DNA of 64,000 bases. Source: Amycolatopsis sp. CA-128772 (GTDB lineage: Bacteria > Actinomycetota > Actinomycetes > Mycobacteriales > Pseudonocardiaceae). The position numbers and the translations under genes were made by a program. Below, one piece after another: positions 7,951-16,331 of the stretch. The notes below the pieces were generated by a model. The model had not been told where the DNA came from, made no database searches, and saw only the letters and a list, made by a program, of their open reading frames with translations. Positions within the stretch are counted from its first letter, which is position 1. The number at the start of each line of letters is the position of its first letter. The stretch spans positions 49,215 through 113,214 of the forward strand of contig NZ_PPHG01000040.1 in the NCBI RefSeq assembly GCF_002904295.1. Reading direction: 5' to 3'.

Positions 7951-9234
7951 TCAGGCCGTGCGGTGGGTCACCGGCTCCAGGGGCAGGTCGCGGGCCAGTG
8001 CGGCCGCCTCGCCGCGGGAACTCACGTCCAGCTTGTCGAGGATGTTGCGGACGTGGAACTTGACCGTGTGCTCGCTGAGCTGCAGCTGCTCGGCGATCTG
8101 CCGGTTGCGCAAGCCTTGGGAGATTCCCGACAACACCTCCAGCTCGCGCGGGTTGAGCCGGTCGAGGGGACGCAGCTCGGGAGGCTCGGTGACGCCGTGC
8201 GGGAGGACAGCCGTGACCGTCGTGCCCCAGCCGGGCACGGCGTCGACCTCCCAATGGCCGCCCAGGGCCGTGAGGCGCTCGGTCAGGCGCCGCGGCGGGA
8301 CCGCGTCCGCTACTTCCGGGCAGTCGTCGCGGACGGTGATCCGGAGCAGGGGTCCGTCCACGCGCCAGGACGCCCGCAGGCGCGTGGTCGTCGGGCGGTC
8401 CAACGCGCCGAGCACGAGGCCGCGGGTCAGCGTCCGGGCCGTGTGGGCGATGTCCTGCGGGAGGGACGCGTCGCCGACCGGCGCGGGCAGGTCGATGTCG
8501 GCTTCCGTGTGGCGGACCAGGTCGGCCAGCTGGGTCTTGAGGACCTCGAACGCCGTGTCCACCTGCTCCGCGGATAAGACCTCGTCGCGGTCGACGACGC
8601 CCTTGAGCTCGAGGAGCGCGGCGGCCGCCAGGTCGACCGCGGTGCGGCGGGCGGCGACGTCGGTGAGCCGGCCCGAGCGGAGCACCGACAGGATCGTGAC
8701 CAAGGTTGCCGCGTGCGCCTGGCCCAGGTCGGTGATCGCGCGGGCGCGGGCGGACGCTGCCGCGAGGCTGCCGGCCAGGACTTCCGGCTCCGGGTCCGCC
8801 GCGCGCCGGCCCGCGTCGGTGCTGAGGATGTGCCACAGGCGGACCGCCAGGTCCAGTTCCGCGGACGGCGGCTGCGCGGCCTCCGGCACCACCGCGAGCA
8901 CCGCGCCCTGGCCGATGGCCGGTTTCGAAGCGAGCAAAACGAGACGGCGTTCGACGCCGCCGAGCACGCCGTCGATCACCAGGGCCGTGCCCGGCTCGCT
9001 GCGGTCGGCCAGCCGCTGCAGCTCGACGCTCGTCACGGCCTGGGTGATCGCTTCGTCGCCGATGACCTTGAGCGGGCTGCGGGGACAGTCGCCCGTCTGC
9101 ATCGCGACCCCGCGGTGCGGGATCAGCCTGCCCAGCTCGGCGGCGAACCGGCTGAGCAGCTGGGACCGCGGGGCCGACAGCACGCGCTCGACGACGTCCA
9201 GCACGTGTCGCGGATCCGACCAGGAGGCGTCCAT
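7951..9234 (-). CDS. LuxR-family regulator with degenerate histidine-kinase-like ATPase module
   Basis: 427 residues. The C-terminus is a clear LuxR/NarL helix-turn-helix (LNPRELEVLSGISQGL ... HTVKFHVRNILDKL). Before it, residues near 330-360 read LTALGGHWEVDAVPGWGTTV, which resembles the glycine-rich G2 box of HATPase_c domains. A helical stretch further upstream (GQAHAATLVTILSVLRSG) resembles a HisKA_3 dimerisation helix without a good phosphoacceptor. The N-terminus may be a GAF-like sensor. It therefore looks like a NarX/DevS-type kinase core fused to its own output domain. Start at ATG 9234 by similarity; longer in-frame options run through antisense shadow. It diverges from an oxidoreductase, with twin 12-bp direct repeats between them. 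Confidence 0.8.
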   Translation of the reverse strand: MDASWSDPRHVLDVVERVLSAPRSQLLSRFAAELGRLIPHRGVAMQTGDCPRSPLKVIGDEAITQAVTSVELQRLADRSEPGTALVIDGVLGGVERRLVLLASKPAIGQGAVLAVVPEAAQPPSAELDLAVRLWHILSTDAGRRAADPEPEVLAGSLAAASARARAITDLGQAHAATLVTILSVLRSGRLTDVAARRTAVDLAAAALLELKGVVDRDEVLSAEQVDTAFEVLKTQLADLVRHTEADIDLPAPVGDASLPQDIAHTARTLTRGLVLGALDRPTTTRLRASWRVDGPLLRITVRDDCPEVADAVPPRRLTERLTALGGHWEVDAVPGWGTTVTAVLPHGVTEPPELRPLDRLNPRELEVLSGISQGLRNRQIAEQLQLSEHTVKFHVRNILDKLDVSSRGEAAALARDLPLEPVTHRTA

Positions 9235-9269
9235 GTCGTCCACGGTAGGCGCGTCCCCGCTCCGGCGAC

Positions 9270-9303
9270 CTGCTCGTCCGGCTAGTGAACACTGCTCGTC
9301 CGG
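9270..9303. promoter_or_regulatory. Twin direct repeats in divergent promoter
   Basis: CTGCTCGTCCGG occurs at 9270-9281 and again at 9292-9303, spaced 22 bp, two helical turns. The repeats lie between the start of the LuxR-type regulator (9234, minus) and the quinone oxidoreductase (9389, plus). Same-face direct repeats in a divergent promoter are a likely binding site for the adjacent regulator; the assignment is inferred from position only. Confidence 0.5.
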
Positions 9304-9388
9304 GCGGTTCGCCGGTTCCGCCGGGCGAGTTGACTTCCCGGGGAGGACATTCGAACCGAACGTCACGAACCGAGGAGCGACCACCACC

Positions 9389-10291
9389 ATGCGAGCGATC
9401 ACCTTCTCCGCGTACGGCGGGCCGGACGTCCTGCAGCTGTCCGAGGTGCCGGTGCCGGAGCCCGGCCCGGGGCAGGTGCGGCTGGCCGTCCGGGCCGCCG
9501 GGATCAACCCGATCGACTGGAAGATCCGCAGCGGCGCCATGCAGCAGAACTTCCAGGTCGCTTTTCCGCACACGCCCGGGCTGGAGGTGGCCGGGGTCGT
9601 CGACGCCGTCGGCGAGGGCGCGGACTTCGCCGTCGGCGACGAGGTGTTCGGCTGGTCCGAGACCGGCGCCTACGCCGAGTACGCGCTGGCGAAGACCCTC
9701 GCGCCGAAGCCCGCGAGCCTCTCGTGGGCGGACGCTGCCGCTCTGCCGGTCGCCGGCGAGACGGCACTTCGCGTCCTCGGACTGCTCGAGGTCCGCGAAG
9801 GCGAGACGCTGCTGATCCACGGCGCCAGCGGCACGGTCGGGCGGTTCGCCGCGCAAGTGGCCGTGGCGCAGGGCGTGACCGTCATCGGCACCGCCGGCAG
9901 CCGGAACCTCGACGACCTCAAGTCGCTCGGCGTCGTTCCGGTGCTCTACGGCGACGACTGGCTGGAGCGGGTCCGGGAGGCGGCGCCCGGGCCGGTGGAC
10001 GCCGTGTTCGACGCCGCCGGGCACGGCGTGCTGCCCGGTTCGGTCGAGCTGCGGGGCACGAAGGACCGGGTCGTCACCATCGCCGACAGCGCGGCCTTCG
10101 AGCTGGGCATCCCCTTCTCGAGTGGCGGCGAGCAGACCCGCGAGGTCCTGACCGGGATCGCCGGCTGGGTGACCGACCGCGGGGTCCGGATCGCGCAGGG
10201 CACGAGCTACCCGCTGGCCGAGGCGGCCGCCGCGCAGGTCGAGAGCGAGGGTGGGCACCCCGGCGGGAAGCTCACGCTCGCTGCCGGCTGA
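9389..10291 (+). CDS. NADP-dependent oxidoreductase, zinc-less quinone reductase type (MDR)
   Basis: 300 residues, medium-chain dehydrogenase/reductase fold. The N-terminal GroES-like part opens MRAITFSAYGGPDVLQLSEVPVPEP and continues AAGINPIDWKIRSG. The Rossmann part contains LLIHGASGTVGRFAAQVA. Structural and catalytic zinc ligands of alcohol dehydrogenases are absent, as in quinone oxidoreductase-like members that reduce enones or quinones with NADPH. GAGGAG lies 11 nt upstream of the ATG. A strong bidirectional terminator follows 12 bp after the stop. Probably regulated by the divergent LuxR-type protein. Confidence 0.9.
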   Translation: MRAITFSAYGGPDVLQLSEVPVPEPGPGQVRLAVRAAGINPIDWKIRSGAMQQNFQVAFPHTPGLEVAGVVDAVGEGADFAVGDEVFGWSETGAYAEYALAKTLAPKPASLSWADAAALPVAGETALRVLGLLEVREGETLLIHGASGTVGRFAAQVAVAQGVTVIGTAGSRNLDDLKSLGVVPVLYGDDWLERVREAAPGPVDAVFDAAGHGVLPGSVELRGTKDRVVTIADSAAFELGIPFSSGGEQTREVLTGIAGWVTDRGVRIAQGTSYPLAEAAAAQVESEGGHPGGKLTLAAG

Positions 10292-10302
10292 ATCGGCGAG
10301 AT

Positions 10303-10341
10303 GAACGGGCCCGTCGCCGAATTTCGGCAACGGGCCCGTTC
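10303..10341. terminator. Bidirectional hairpin between convergent genes
   Basis: A near-perfect palindrome with arms beginning GAACGGGCCCGT and ending ACGGGCCCGTTC around a short AT-containing centre. It lies 12 bp after the oxidoreductase stop and about 90 bp after the stop of the converging acyltransferase gene, so it can end both transcripts. Confidence 0.8.
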
Positions 10342-10432
10342 GCGACGAGAACACTTCCGAGCCGGAGCTCGACAGCGAACGGCCGGCGCTCCCGATCCGG
10401 GCCTGCCACCGGATCGCGGCGGCAGGCCCGGA

Positions 10433-11311
10433 TCACTTCGCGGGAGGCGAAGCCACCAGTGCGCGGCTCGGCGTCCGGCGCCTGCGCTGCGCCGGGATCC
10501 GGACCGTGCCCAGCGCGGAATGGACCGCTGCCTCGGCGAGGGCCGCCAGTTCCCGCCTGGTTTCCGCGCGGCCCGGTGCGATCTCCGGGCAGATGTGGAT
10601 CTCGAGCACCAAGCCGCGCAGAGCCGCGACCCGGCGCAGCGACGCGATCAGGGATTCCGGGCCGATGAACGCCGGGCGGCTGGTCTCGCGGCCGTCCGCG
10701 AGGCGGTAGCGCAACGCGATCGGGCGGACCGGGACGCCGCCGTCGATCGCCGCCTGGAACGTCGCCGTCGTGAACCGGCCCGAGGCCAGGCCGCACCACG
10801 TCGTGCCCTCCGGGGTGACGCTCACCAGAGCGCCCGTGCGCAACGCTTCGGCCAGGGACGCCATCGTGGCCGGCAGGGTCGTCAGCCGCTCGCGGTCGAG
10901 GAAGATGCTGCCGCCGCGGCGGACCAGGCCGCCGAGCACGGGCCAGCCCGCGATTTCCTTCTTCGCCAGCGCGCGCATCGGGCGCAACGCGTTGATCGCG
11001 ACGATGTCCAGCCACGAGATGTGGTTGTTGACCACCAGTGCCCCACGGCCGGTGGGGGCCCTCAGGAAGTCCGCGCCGCCGCGGATGTCCAGCCGGACGC
11101 CGAACGCCCGGAGCACGCCGAGGAAGATCAGCCGGAGGAGACGTTCGCGGCCCGGTGCCACCAGCAGCAGCGGTGCCGACAGCAGCGCCGCGAGAACAAC
11201 GGTGATCGCCGCCGCGAAGCGCAGGATCCGGCGCGGGAAACCGACCACCGGGTCGTCGGCGGTGAGGCAGCCGTCGCCGCACGGCGAGGCCGGCATCCAG
11301 GCGTGGCTCAT
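10433..11311 (-). CDS. 1-acylglycerol-3-phosphate acyltransferase family protein (OlsA-like)
   Basis: 292 residues, PlsC-type acyltransferase. Motif I reads NNHISWLD (NHxxxxD form), motif II GGSIFLDRERL and motif III TPEGTTWCG. One or two hydrophobic segments near residues 27-60 (FAAAITVVLAALLSAPLLLV) anchor it to the membrane. It overlaps the upstream GNAT-type acyltransferase by the 4-bp ATGA junction. This pairing is that of OlsB then OlsA in ornithine-lipid synthesis, where OlsA esterifies the lyso-lipid made by OlsB. M. tuberculosis Rv3026c-Rv3027c has the same arrangement. A phospholipid role is the alternative. Confidence 0.85.
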   Translation of the reverse strand: MSHAWMPASPCGDGCLTADDPVVGFPRRILRFAAAITVVLAALLSAPLLLVAPGRERLLRLIFLGVLRAFGVRLDIRGGADFLRAPTGRGALVVNNHISWLDIVAINALRPMRALAKKEIAGWPVLGGLVRRGGSIFLDRERLTTLPATMASLAEALRTGALVSVTPEGTTWCGLASGRFTTATFQAAIDGGVPVRPIALRYRLADGRETSRPAFIGPESLIASLRRVAALRGLVLEIHICPEIAPGRAETRRELAALAEAAVHSALGTVRIPAQRRRRTPSRALVASPPAK

Positions 11312-12090
11312 GACTGGGCCCCGAGGAAGAACTTCAGGTACCGCTCGTCGACGTTCTGCAGGTCCAGCAGGACGAAGAAGTCCGCGACGCCGAAATCGAC
11401 GTCGAGCGCGGGCGGTCCGCAGACCTTCGCGCCGAGCCGGACGTAGCCCTTGATCAGTGGCGGCAAAGTTGCCCGCGCCGGGCGCTCGATGCCCGAGGCA
11501 TCCCACGGGATCAACGGCGACACGCGCGTGGCCTCGTCGGAGTAGTGCTTGGCGCGCAGGACGTCCCACACGCCGGCGGCGAAGGAGCCGTCGCCGACCA
11601 GCGGGACCGAGGCGCAGCCGGCGAGGTAGCGGTGGCCGGAGAGCAGCATGTAGCGGGCGATCCCGGCCCAGACCAGGCTGACGACGGCGCCGCTGCGGTG
11701 GTCCGGGTGGACGCACGACCGGCCGGTCTCGACCAGCGACGGCCGCAGGGCGTCGAGCTCGCCCAGGTGGAATTCACTGTCGGCGTACAGTTTCCCGGCT
11801 TGGACGGCACGTTCCGGCGGCAGCATCCGGTAGCAGCCGACGATTTCGCCCGTGTTGTCGTCGCGGACCACGAGGTGGTCGCAGAACTCGTCGAACTCGT
11901 CGATGTCGAGACCGGGCCGCGGGGAGTGCAGGCGCGCACCCATTTCCTCGGCGAAAACCCGGTGCCGCAGTTTCTGCGCCGCGACCACTTCGTCGTTCGC
12001 GTGCGCGACGAGAAGCGAGTACCGGGGGGCGTCGGCGGGGAGCTGGGCACCCGCCTGATCAGTGCTGACGAGGAGCTGTGACGTCGTCAT
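11308..12090 (-). CDS. GNAT-type N-acyltransferase (OlsB-like)
   Basis: 260 residues of the acyl-ACP-dependent GNAT branch (Acetyltransf_5/OlsB-like). It shows LRHRVFAEEMGA near the N-terminus, the autoinducer-synthase-like block DEFDEFCDHLVVRDD, and the shared core ETGRSCVHPDHRSGAVVSLVWAG. Known OlsB proteins acylate the alpha-amino group of ornithine with a 3-hydroxy fatty acid. The adjacent PlsC-like gene, overlapping by ATGA, supports ornithine-lipid formation. ATG 12090 is used; a TTG at 12096 would add two residues. The ornithine specificity is inferred, not shown by the sequence. Confidence 0.85.
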   Translation of the reverse strand: MTTSQLLVSTDQAGAQLPADAPRYSLLVAHANDEVVAAQKLRHRVFAEEMGARLHSPRPGLDIDEFDEFCDHLVVRDDNTGEIVGCYRMLPPERAVQAGKLYADSEFHLGELDALRPSLVETGRSCVHPDHRSGAVVSLVWAGIARYMLLSGHRYLAGCASVPLVGDGSFAAGVWDVLRAKHYSDEATRVSPLIPWDASGIERPARATLPPLIKGYVRLGAKVCGPPALDVDFGVADFFVLLDLQNVDERYLKFFLGAQS

Positions 12091-12190
12091 GGTCAAGGTG
12101 TACCGGCGCGGAGGAAGCCGCGGAGAGTGCGATCCGATGACCGATCAGTGCACGTTCAGTGAATGGCGGGTTCTGTGTCCCGAAAACGCC

Positions 12191-12226
12191 CGAAGGGCCT
12201 TCCGGGAGCTCGCGGAAGGCCCTTCG
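12191..12226 (-). terminator. Intrinsic terminator of etfBA
   Basis: Two perfect 14-bp arms (CGAAGGGCCTTCCG and its complement) flank an 8-nt loop, 12 bp after the etfA stop on the minus strand. The plus-strand side faces the start of the OlsB-like gene, so it also insulates that operon. Confidence 0.85.
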
Positions 12227-12237
12227 TGAGACCAGGC

Positions 12238-13197
12238 TCAGCCCTTGCGCTTCTCGACCGCCTCGGTCAGCTGCGGCGCGACGGTGAACAGGTCGCCGAC
12301 GATGCCGAAGTCGGCGATCTCGAAGATCGGCGCCTCCGCGTCCTTGTTGACGGCGATGATCGTCTTCGACGTCTGCATGCCGGCGCGGTGCTGGATCGCG
12401 CCGGAGATGCCGAGCGCGATGTACAGCTGCGGCGACACGGTCTTGCCGGTCTGGCCCACCTGGAACTGCGCCGGGTAGTAACCGGAGTCGACCGCGGCAC
12501 GCGAGGCGCCGACAGCCGCGCCGAGCGCGTCGGCCAGCTTCTCGACGACGTCGAACTTCTCCGCCGAGCCGACACCGCGGCCGCCGGAGACCACGATGGA
12601 GGCTTCGGTCAGCTCGGGACGGTCACCGCCGGTCACCGGCTCGACGCCGGTGATCTTGGTGGCCTTCGCCGCGTCGACGGCGGGGATCTCGACGGTCTCC
12701 TCGGCCGCCGCGCCCTCGGCCGGCTCGGCCTCGACCGCACCCGGGCGGATGGAGACGACCGGCGCACCCTTCGCGGACTTGGACTTGACCGAGAACGCGC
12801 CACCGAAGATGGACTGGTCGATGACGCCGTCGCCGTTGACGCCCACGGCGTCGTAGATCAGGCCGGAGCCCAGGCGCACGGCCAGGCGGGCGGCGACCTC
12901 CTTGCCCTCACCGCTGGCGGTGACGAGCACGGCCGCCGGGGACGCCTGCTGCGCGAGCGCGGCGAGCACGTCGACCTTGGGTGTGACCAGGTAGTTCGCG
13001 GCGTCGTCGCCTTCCGCGACATACACCTTGGCGGCGCCGTGCGACGCCAGCGCCTGCTTCGCCTTGGCGGCGGTCCCGGTCGGGCCGACGACGACGGCCG
13101 ACGGCTCACCGAGGGCGCGGGCGGCGGTCAGCAGCTCGAGCGTGACCTTCTTGACCTCACCGTCGACGTGGTCGACGAGGACGAGTACTTCAGCCAT
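12238..13197 (-). CDS. etfA: electron transfer flavoprotein subunit alpha
   Basis: 319 residues. EtfA binds FAD and, with EtfB, carries electrons from acyl-CoA dehydrogenases to the membrane dehydrogenase. The opening AEVLVLVDHVDGEVKKV and the C-terminal FAD region (VSPQLYIALGISGAIQHRAG, then IIAVNKDAEAPIFEIADFGIVGD) are complete. It lies 29 nt downstream of etfB in the same operon and is followed by a strong terminator. The pair is homologous to M. tuberculosis fixA/fixB (Rv3029c/Rv3028c), named after nitrogen-fixation genes but serving beta-oxidation here. ATG 13197 matches the family start. Confidence 0.96.
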   Translation of the reverse strand: MAEVLVLVDHVDGEVKKVTLELLTAARALGEPSAVVVGPTGTAAKAKQALASHGAAKVYVAEGDDAANYLVTPKVDVLAALAQQASPAAVLVTASGEGKEVAARLAVRLGSGLIYDAVGVNGDGVIDQSIFGGAFSVKSKSAKGAPVVSIRPGAVEAEPAEGAAAEETVEIPAVDAAKATKITGVEPVTGGDRPELTEASIVVSGGRGVGSAEKFDVVEKLADALGAAVGASRAAVDSGYYPAQFQVGQTGKTVSPQLYIALGISGAIQHRAGMQTSKTIIAVNKDAEAPIFEIADFGIVGDLFTVAPQLTEAVEKRKG

Positions 13198-13226
13198 GTT
13201 CTTGTTTCCTCCTCGAAGAGCCGTTG

Positions 13227-14012
13227 TCAGATGAGCTTCTGGCCGACCAGGTACTCGGCGACCTTGGTGCCGCCGTCGCCCTCGTCTTCGGCCTTCTCGC
13301 CGGCGGTGCGCGGCGGCTTCGGCGAGGATTCGGTCACGGCGGACCACGCGTTGCCGAGGCCGACCTCGCCCGCGTCGACGCCCAGGTCGGCGATGGTGAA
13401 CTTCTCGACCGGCTTCTTCTTGGCGGCCATGATGCCCTTGAACGACGGGTAGCGCGGCTCGTTGATCTTCTCGCCGACGCTCACGATCGCGGGCAGGCTC
13501 GCCTCGAGGTGGGTCAGGCCGTCCTCGGTCTCCCGGGTGGCCTTGATCGTCGAACCGTCGACGGTCAGCTCACGCACGTAGGTGACCTGCGGCAGGCCCA
13601 GCAGCTCGGCGAGGATCGCCGGGATGGCGCCACCGCGGCCGTCGGAGGACTCGTTGCCGGCGATGACCAGGTCGAAGCCCTCGACCTTGGCGATGGCGGC
13701 GGCGAGCACCTTGGCGGTGGCGATCGCGTCGGAGCCGTGCAGCGCCTCGTCGGAGACGTGGATGGCCTTGTCGGCGCCCATGGACAGGGCCTTGCGGATG
13801 GCGTCGGTCGCGCGGTCGGGGCCCACCGAGATCACGGTGACCTCGCCCTCGCCGGCTTCCTTGATCTTCAGCGCTTCTTCGACGGCCTTCTCGTTGATCT
13901 CGTCGAGCACGGCGTCGGCGGATTCGCGGTCAAGGGTGTGGTCGGACCCGTTGAGCTTCCGCTCCGAGTAGGTGTCCGGTACCTGCTTGACCAGGACGAC
14001 GATGTTGGTCAT
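13227..14012 (-). CDS. etfB: electron transfer flavoprotein subunit beta
   Basis: 261 residues. EtfB forms the AMP-binding half of the heterodimeric electron transfer flavoprotein. Family features are MTNIVVLVKQVPDTYSERKL at the start, the signature VIAGNESSDGRGGAIPAILAELLGLPQ read in two adjoining blocks, and TRETEDGLTHLEASLPAIVSV. A GGAGG lies 12 nt upstream of the ATG. The promoter region contains TACTGGCCGGTA next to a TAATCT -10, a palindrome shared with the enoyl-CoA hydratase gene at 51 kb. It is first gene of etfBA. Confidence 0.96.
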   Translation of the reverse strand: MTNIVVLVKQVPDTYSERKLNGSDHTLDRESADAVLDEINEKAVEEALKIKEAGEGEVTVISVGPDRATDAIRKALSMGADKAIHVSDEALHGSDAIATAKVLAAAIAKVEGFDLVIAGNESSDGRGGAIPAILAELLGLPQVTYVRELTVDGSTIKATRETEDGLTHLEASLPAIVSVGEKINEPRYPSFKGIMAAKKKPVEKFTIADLGVDAGEVGLGNAWSAVTESSPKPPRTAGEKAEDEGDGGTKVAEYLVGQKLI

Positions 14013-14067
14013 GGGTCTGCTTCGACCTCCCGGTTCGTGGCCCGCGGTCGACCACGGGACAGTGCTC

Positions 14068-14079
14068 TACTGGCCGGTA
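14068..14079. promoter_or_regulatory. Palindromic operator overlapping the etfB promoter
   Basis: TACTGGCCGGTA, nearly a perfect palindrome and flanked by complementary TC/GA to give TCTAC-N6-GTAGA. It sits just downstream of TAATCT, the likely -10 on the minus strand, 56 bp before the etfB start. A perfect version lies upstream of the enoyl-CoA hydratase gene at 51921. A TetR-type fatty-acid regulator is the likely class, by inference. Confidence 0.55.
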
Positions 14080-14255
14080 GATTAGGGCCATTCCGCCGCC
14101 ACGACCCGTCGAGGTGACGCCATTCACCTGGATGCGCAATCTATTGGGACGATTGTCCCGGTAGTTGACCGGTTACCCCACCCGAACTGCCGTTCGTCCA
14201 ATCGGACCAACCACGGCCTACTCGCGGTGGGTCCCAGGCATTAACCTCCCCCACC

Positions 14256-15101
14256 ATGCCCGCGCGCATCGCCGTCATCACCGACTCGAGCTCCTGCCTT
14301 CCCGACCTCGTCGCATCCCGCTGGGCCATCGGCGTCGTCCAGATCCAGATGAGCCTGGGAAACCACTACGACGACGAGAACCGCTTCGACCGCGGCGAAG
14401 TGATCGACGCCATGAGAGCCGGGCAGGTGATCACCACGGCGCCCCCGGACCCGGGGGCGTTCTTCTGGACCTACCAGGAAGCGGCCGCCTCCGGCGCGAC
14501 CGCCATCGTCAGCGTCCACATCTCCGGCCGCATGTCCGACACCGTCCGCGCGGCCCGGGAGGCCGCCCAGCAGGTCCGCATCCCGGTGCACGTCCTCGAC
14601 AGCCGGACCACCGGCATGAGCCTCGGCTTCGCCGCCGTGTCCGCCGCGCGGGCGGCCGCGGCCGGGGCGGACGCCACCCGCGTCATCGAAGCCGCCGAGC
14701 GCCGGTGCACCACGAGCACCGAGTTCATCTACGTCGACACGCTCGAGTACCTGCGCCGCGGCGGCCGGATCGGTGCCGCGCAGGCCGCGCTCGGCAGCGC
14801 GCTCTCGATCAAGCCGCTGCTCACGGTCAAGGACGGCGAGGTCGCGCCGCTGGCCCGGGTCCCCGGCACGCGGCGCGCGCTGGCGAAGATGGTCGACCTC
14901 GCGGTCAAGAAGTCCGGTGGGTTCCGCGCCGACATCGCCGTGACGCGGTTCGGCGCCAGTGACCACGAACTGGAAATCGGCCGGCAGATCGAACGCCGCG
15001 TGCCGGCGATGGTCGAGAGCATGGTCGTCGAGGCGAGCACGGTCATCGGCGCGCACCTCGGCCCCGGTGCGCTCGGCATCACGGTGTCGCCGGTGGGCTG
15101 A
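14256..15101 (+). CDS. DegV family fatty-acid-binding protein
   Basis: 281 residues with the DegV fold. Landmarks are IAVITDSSSCLPDLV at the N-terminus, ITTAPPDPGAF, ISGRMSDTVRAAREAA, DSRTTGMSLGF and the late VDTLEYLRRGGRIG plus ALSIKPLLTV. DegV/FakB proteins bind a fatty acid and, in Firmicutes, present it to a kinase. No FakA partner is adjacent. A TAACCT box ends 8 nt before the ATG, suggesting a nearly leaderless message. It shares the divergent region with etfBA, which fits a fatty-acid role. Its 3' end overlaps the converging membrane-protein gene by 23 bp. Confidence 0.9.
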   Translation: MPARIAVITDSSSCLPDLVASRWAIGVVQIQMSLGNHYDDENRFDRGEVIDAMRAGQVITTAPPDPGAFFWTYQEAAASGATAIVSVHISGRMSDTVRAAREAAQQVRIPVHVLDSRTTGMSLGFAAVSAARAAAAGADATRVIEAAERRCTTSTEFIYVDTLEYLRRGGRIGAAQAALGSALSIKPLLTVKDGEVAPLARVPGTRRALAKMVDLAVKKSGGFRADIAVTRFGASDHELEIGRQIERRVPAMVESMVVEASTVIGAHLGPGALGITVSPVG

Positions 15102-15504
15102 CCCGCCGCCCCGGGATCGCCAGCACCACGAGCGGGACGACGACGCCGAGCGCCGTCGTCGCGATGATCAGCACCTGGTCGATCCGCTCGAAGTGCGCCA
15201 CGTGGCCGAGGTGGTAGAGGAAGTGCGGCAAGCCGAACAGCAGCCCCGCCACGCCGGCGAGGCGCGCCACGGCTGTGGTGCCGATCACGGCGGCTCCGGC
15301 CAGGAGCGCGGCGAGGGTCAGGTTGAGGCCGCCGAAGTCGCGCAGGAGGTGCTCGTTGAAGGGCCCGTCCATGGCGACCCAGCCGGTGCGGAACCCGGGA
15401 AAGTCCTGGTAGAAGCCGGTGGGCGACACCAGCGGCCACATTCCGACCACGGCCTCGACCAAGCCGAAGACGACGAGCAGTACGCGGGTGATAGTCCGTT
15501 GCAT
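15079..15504 (-). CDS. small four-helix membrane protein, unknown function
   Basis: 141 residues with four hydrophobic segments: RVLLVVFGLVEAVVGMWPL, LTLAALLAGAAVIGT, VARLAGVAGLLFGLPHFLYH and VLIIATTALGVVVPLVVLAI. The short loop RDFGGLNLTLA and the FLYHLGH stretch recur in small uncharacterised actinobacterial membrane proteins. Start ATG 15504 was taken because 12 upstream residues have no membrane or family character. It converges on the DegV gene, overlapping it by 23 bp. No function is assigned. Confidence 0.75.
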   Translation of the reverse strand: MQRTITRVLLVVFGLVEAVVGMWPLVSPTGFYQDFPGFRTGWVAMDGPFNEHLLRDFGGLNLTLAALLAGAAVIGTTAVARLAGVAGLLFGLPHFLYHLGHVAHFERIDQVLIIATTALGVVVPLVVLAIPGRRVSPPATP

Positions 15505-15557
15505 GCCCACGGAACGAGACGGCGGGGCCGGACGTGACACCCGCTAGGGTCGCGGAG

Positions 15558-16331
15558 ATGACCACCCCAGCCACCCGGGCCGAGGCGCTGCACCTGACCG
15601 GCGAGCGGACCGTCCCCGGCATCGCCGCGGAGAACTATTGGTTCCGCCGCCACGAAGCCGCGTACGCCGCCCTGCTTCCCCACTGCGCGGACGCGACGGT
15701 GCTCGAAGCCGGCTGCGGCGAGGGCTACGGCGCCGGGCTCATCGCCACCACGGCCCGCCGGGTGCTCGCCCTCGACTACGACGTGCCGACCACCGAGCAC
15801 GTCGCCCGCCGCTACCCCGAGGTCACCGTCGCGCGGGCGAACCTGGCGTACCTGCCGGTGCGGGACGCCGTCGTCGACGTCGTAGCGAACTTCCAGGTCA
15901 TCGAGCACCTGTGGGACCAGGCCGGATTCCTCGCCGAGTGCCACCGGGTGCTGAAGCCGGGTGGCCGGCTGCTGGTCACGACGCCGAACCGGCTGACCTT
16001 CACCCCGGACAGTGATACGCCACTGAACCCGTTCCACACCCGCGAGCTGGCGCCGGCGGAACTGGCCGAGCTGCTCACCGACGCCGGGTTCGCCGTCGAA
16101 TCGCTGCACGGGCTGCACCACGGCGCGGCCGTGCGCGCGCTCGACGAGCGGTACGGCGGTTCGATCATCGACGCCCAGCTCGACGTGGTCATGGGCAAGC
16201 TGCCGGGCCAGGCGGTGTGGCCGGAGGCGCTGCTCGCCGACGTCGCCGCGATCGAGGCGACCGGGTTCGACGTCCACGGCGACGACCTCGACGCGAGCCT
16301 CGACCTGATCGCCGTGGCGGTGCGCCGATGA
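15558..16331 (+). CDS. SAM-dependent methyltransferase (Rv3030-type, MGLP cluster)
   Basis: 257 residues, class I Rossmann methyltransferase. The SAM-binding motif I is VLEAGCGEGYGAG, the acidic end of strand 2 is LALDYD, and motif II region reads VVDVVANFQVIEHL, followed by LKPGGRLLVTTPN. TAGGGT ends 7 nt before ATG 15558, a leaderless arrangement that decides this start over GTG 15534. The stop overlaps the GH57 start by ATGA. The M. tuberculosis equivalent Rv3030 lies in the same order with Rv3031 and Rv3032, the 6-O-methylglucose lipopolysaccharide genes, so a sugar methyltransferase role is inferred. Confidence 0.88.
   Translation: MTTPATRAEALHLTGERTVPGIAAENYWFRRHEAAYAALLPHCADATVLEAGCGEGYGAGLIATTARRVLALDYDVPTTEHVARRYPEVTVARANLAYLPVRDAVVDVVANFQVIEHLWDQAGFLAECHRVLKPGGRLLVTTPNRLTFTPDSDTPLNPFHTRELAPAELAELLTDAGFAVESLHGLHHGAAVRALDERYGGSIIDAQLDVVMGKLPGQAVWPEALLADVAAIEATGFDVHGDDLDASLDLIAVAVRR

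Noticed and set aside
7907..10354. Apparent N-terminal extension of the MFS protein by more than 800 residues
   Set aside because: The extension is a shadow of the LuxR-type and oxidoreductase genes, low in complexity and without homology; the transporter starts at 7906.
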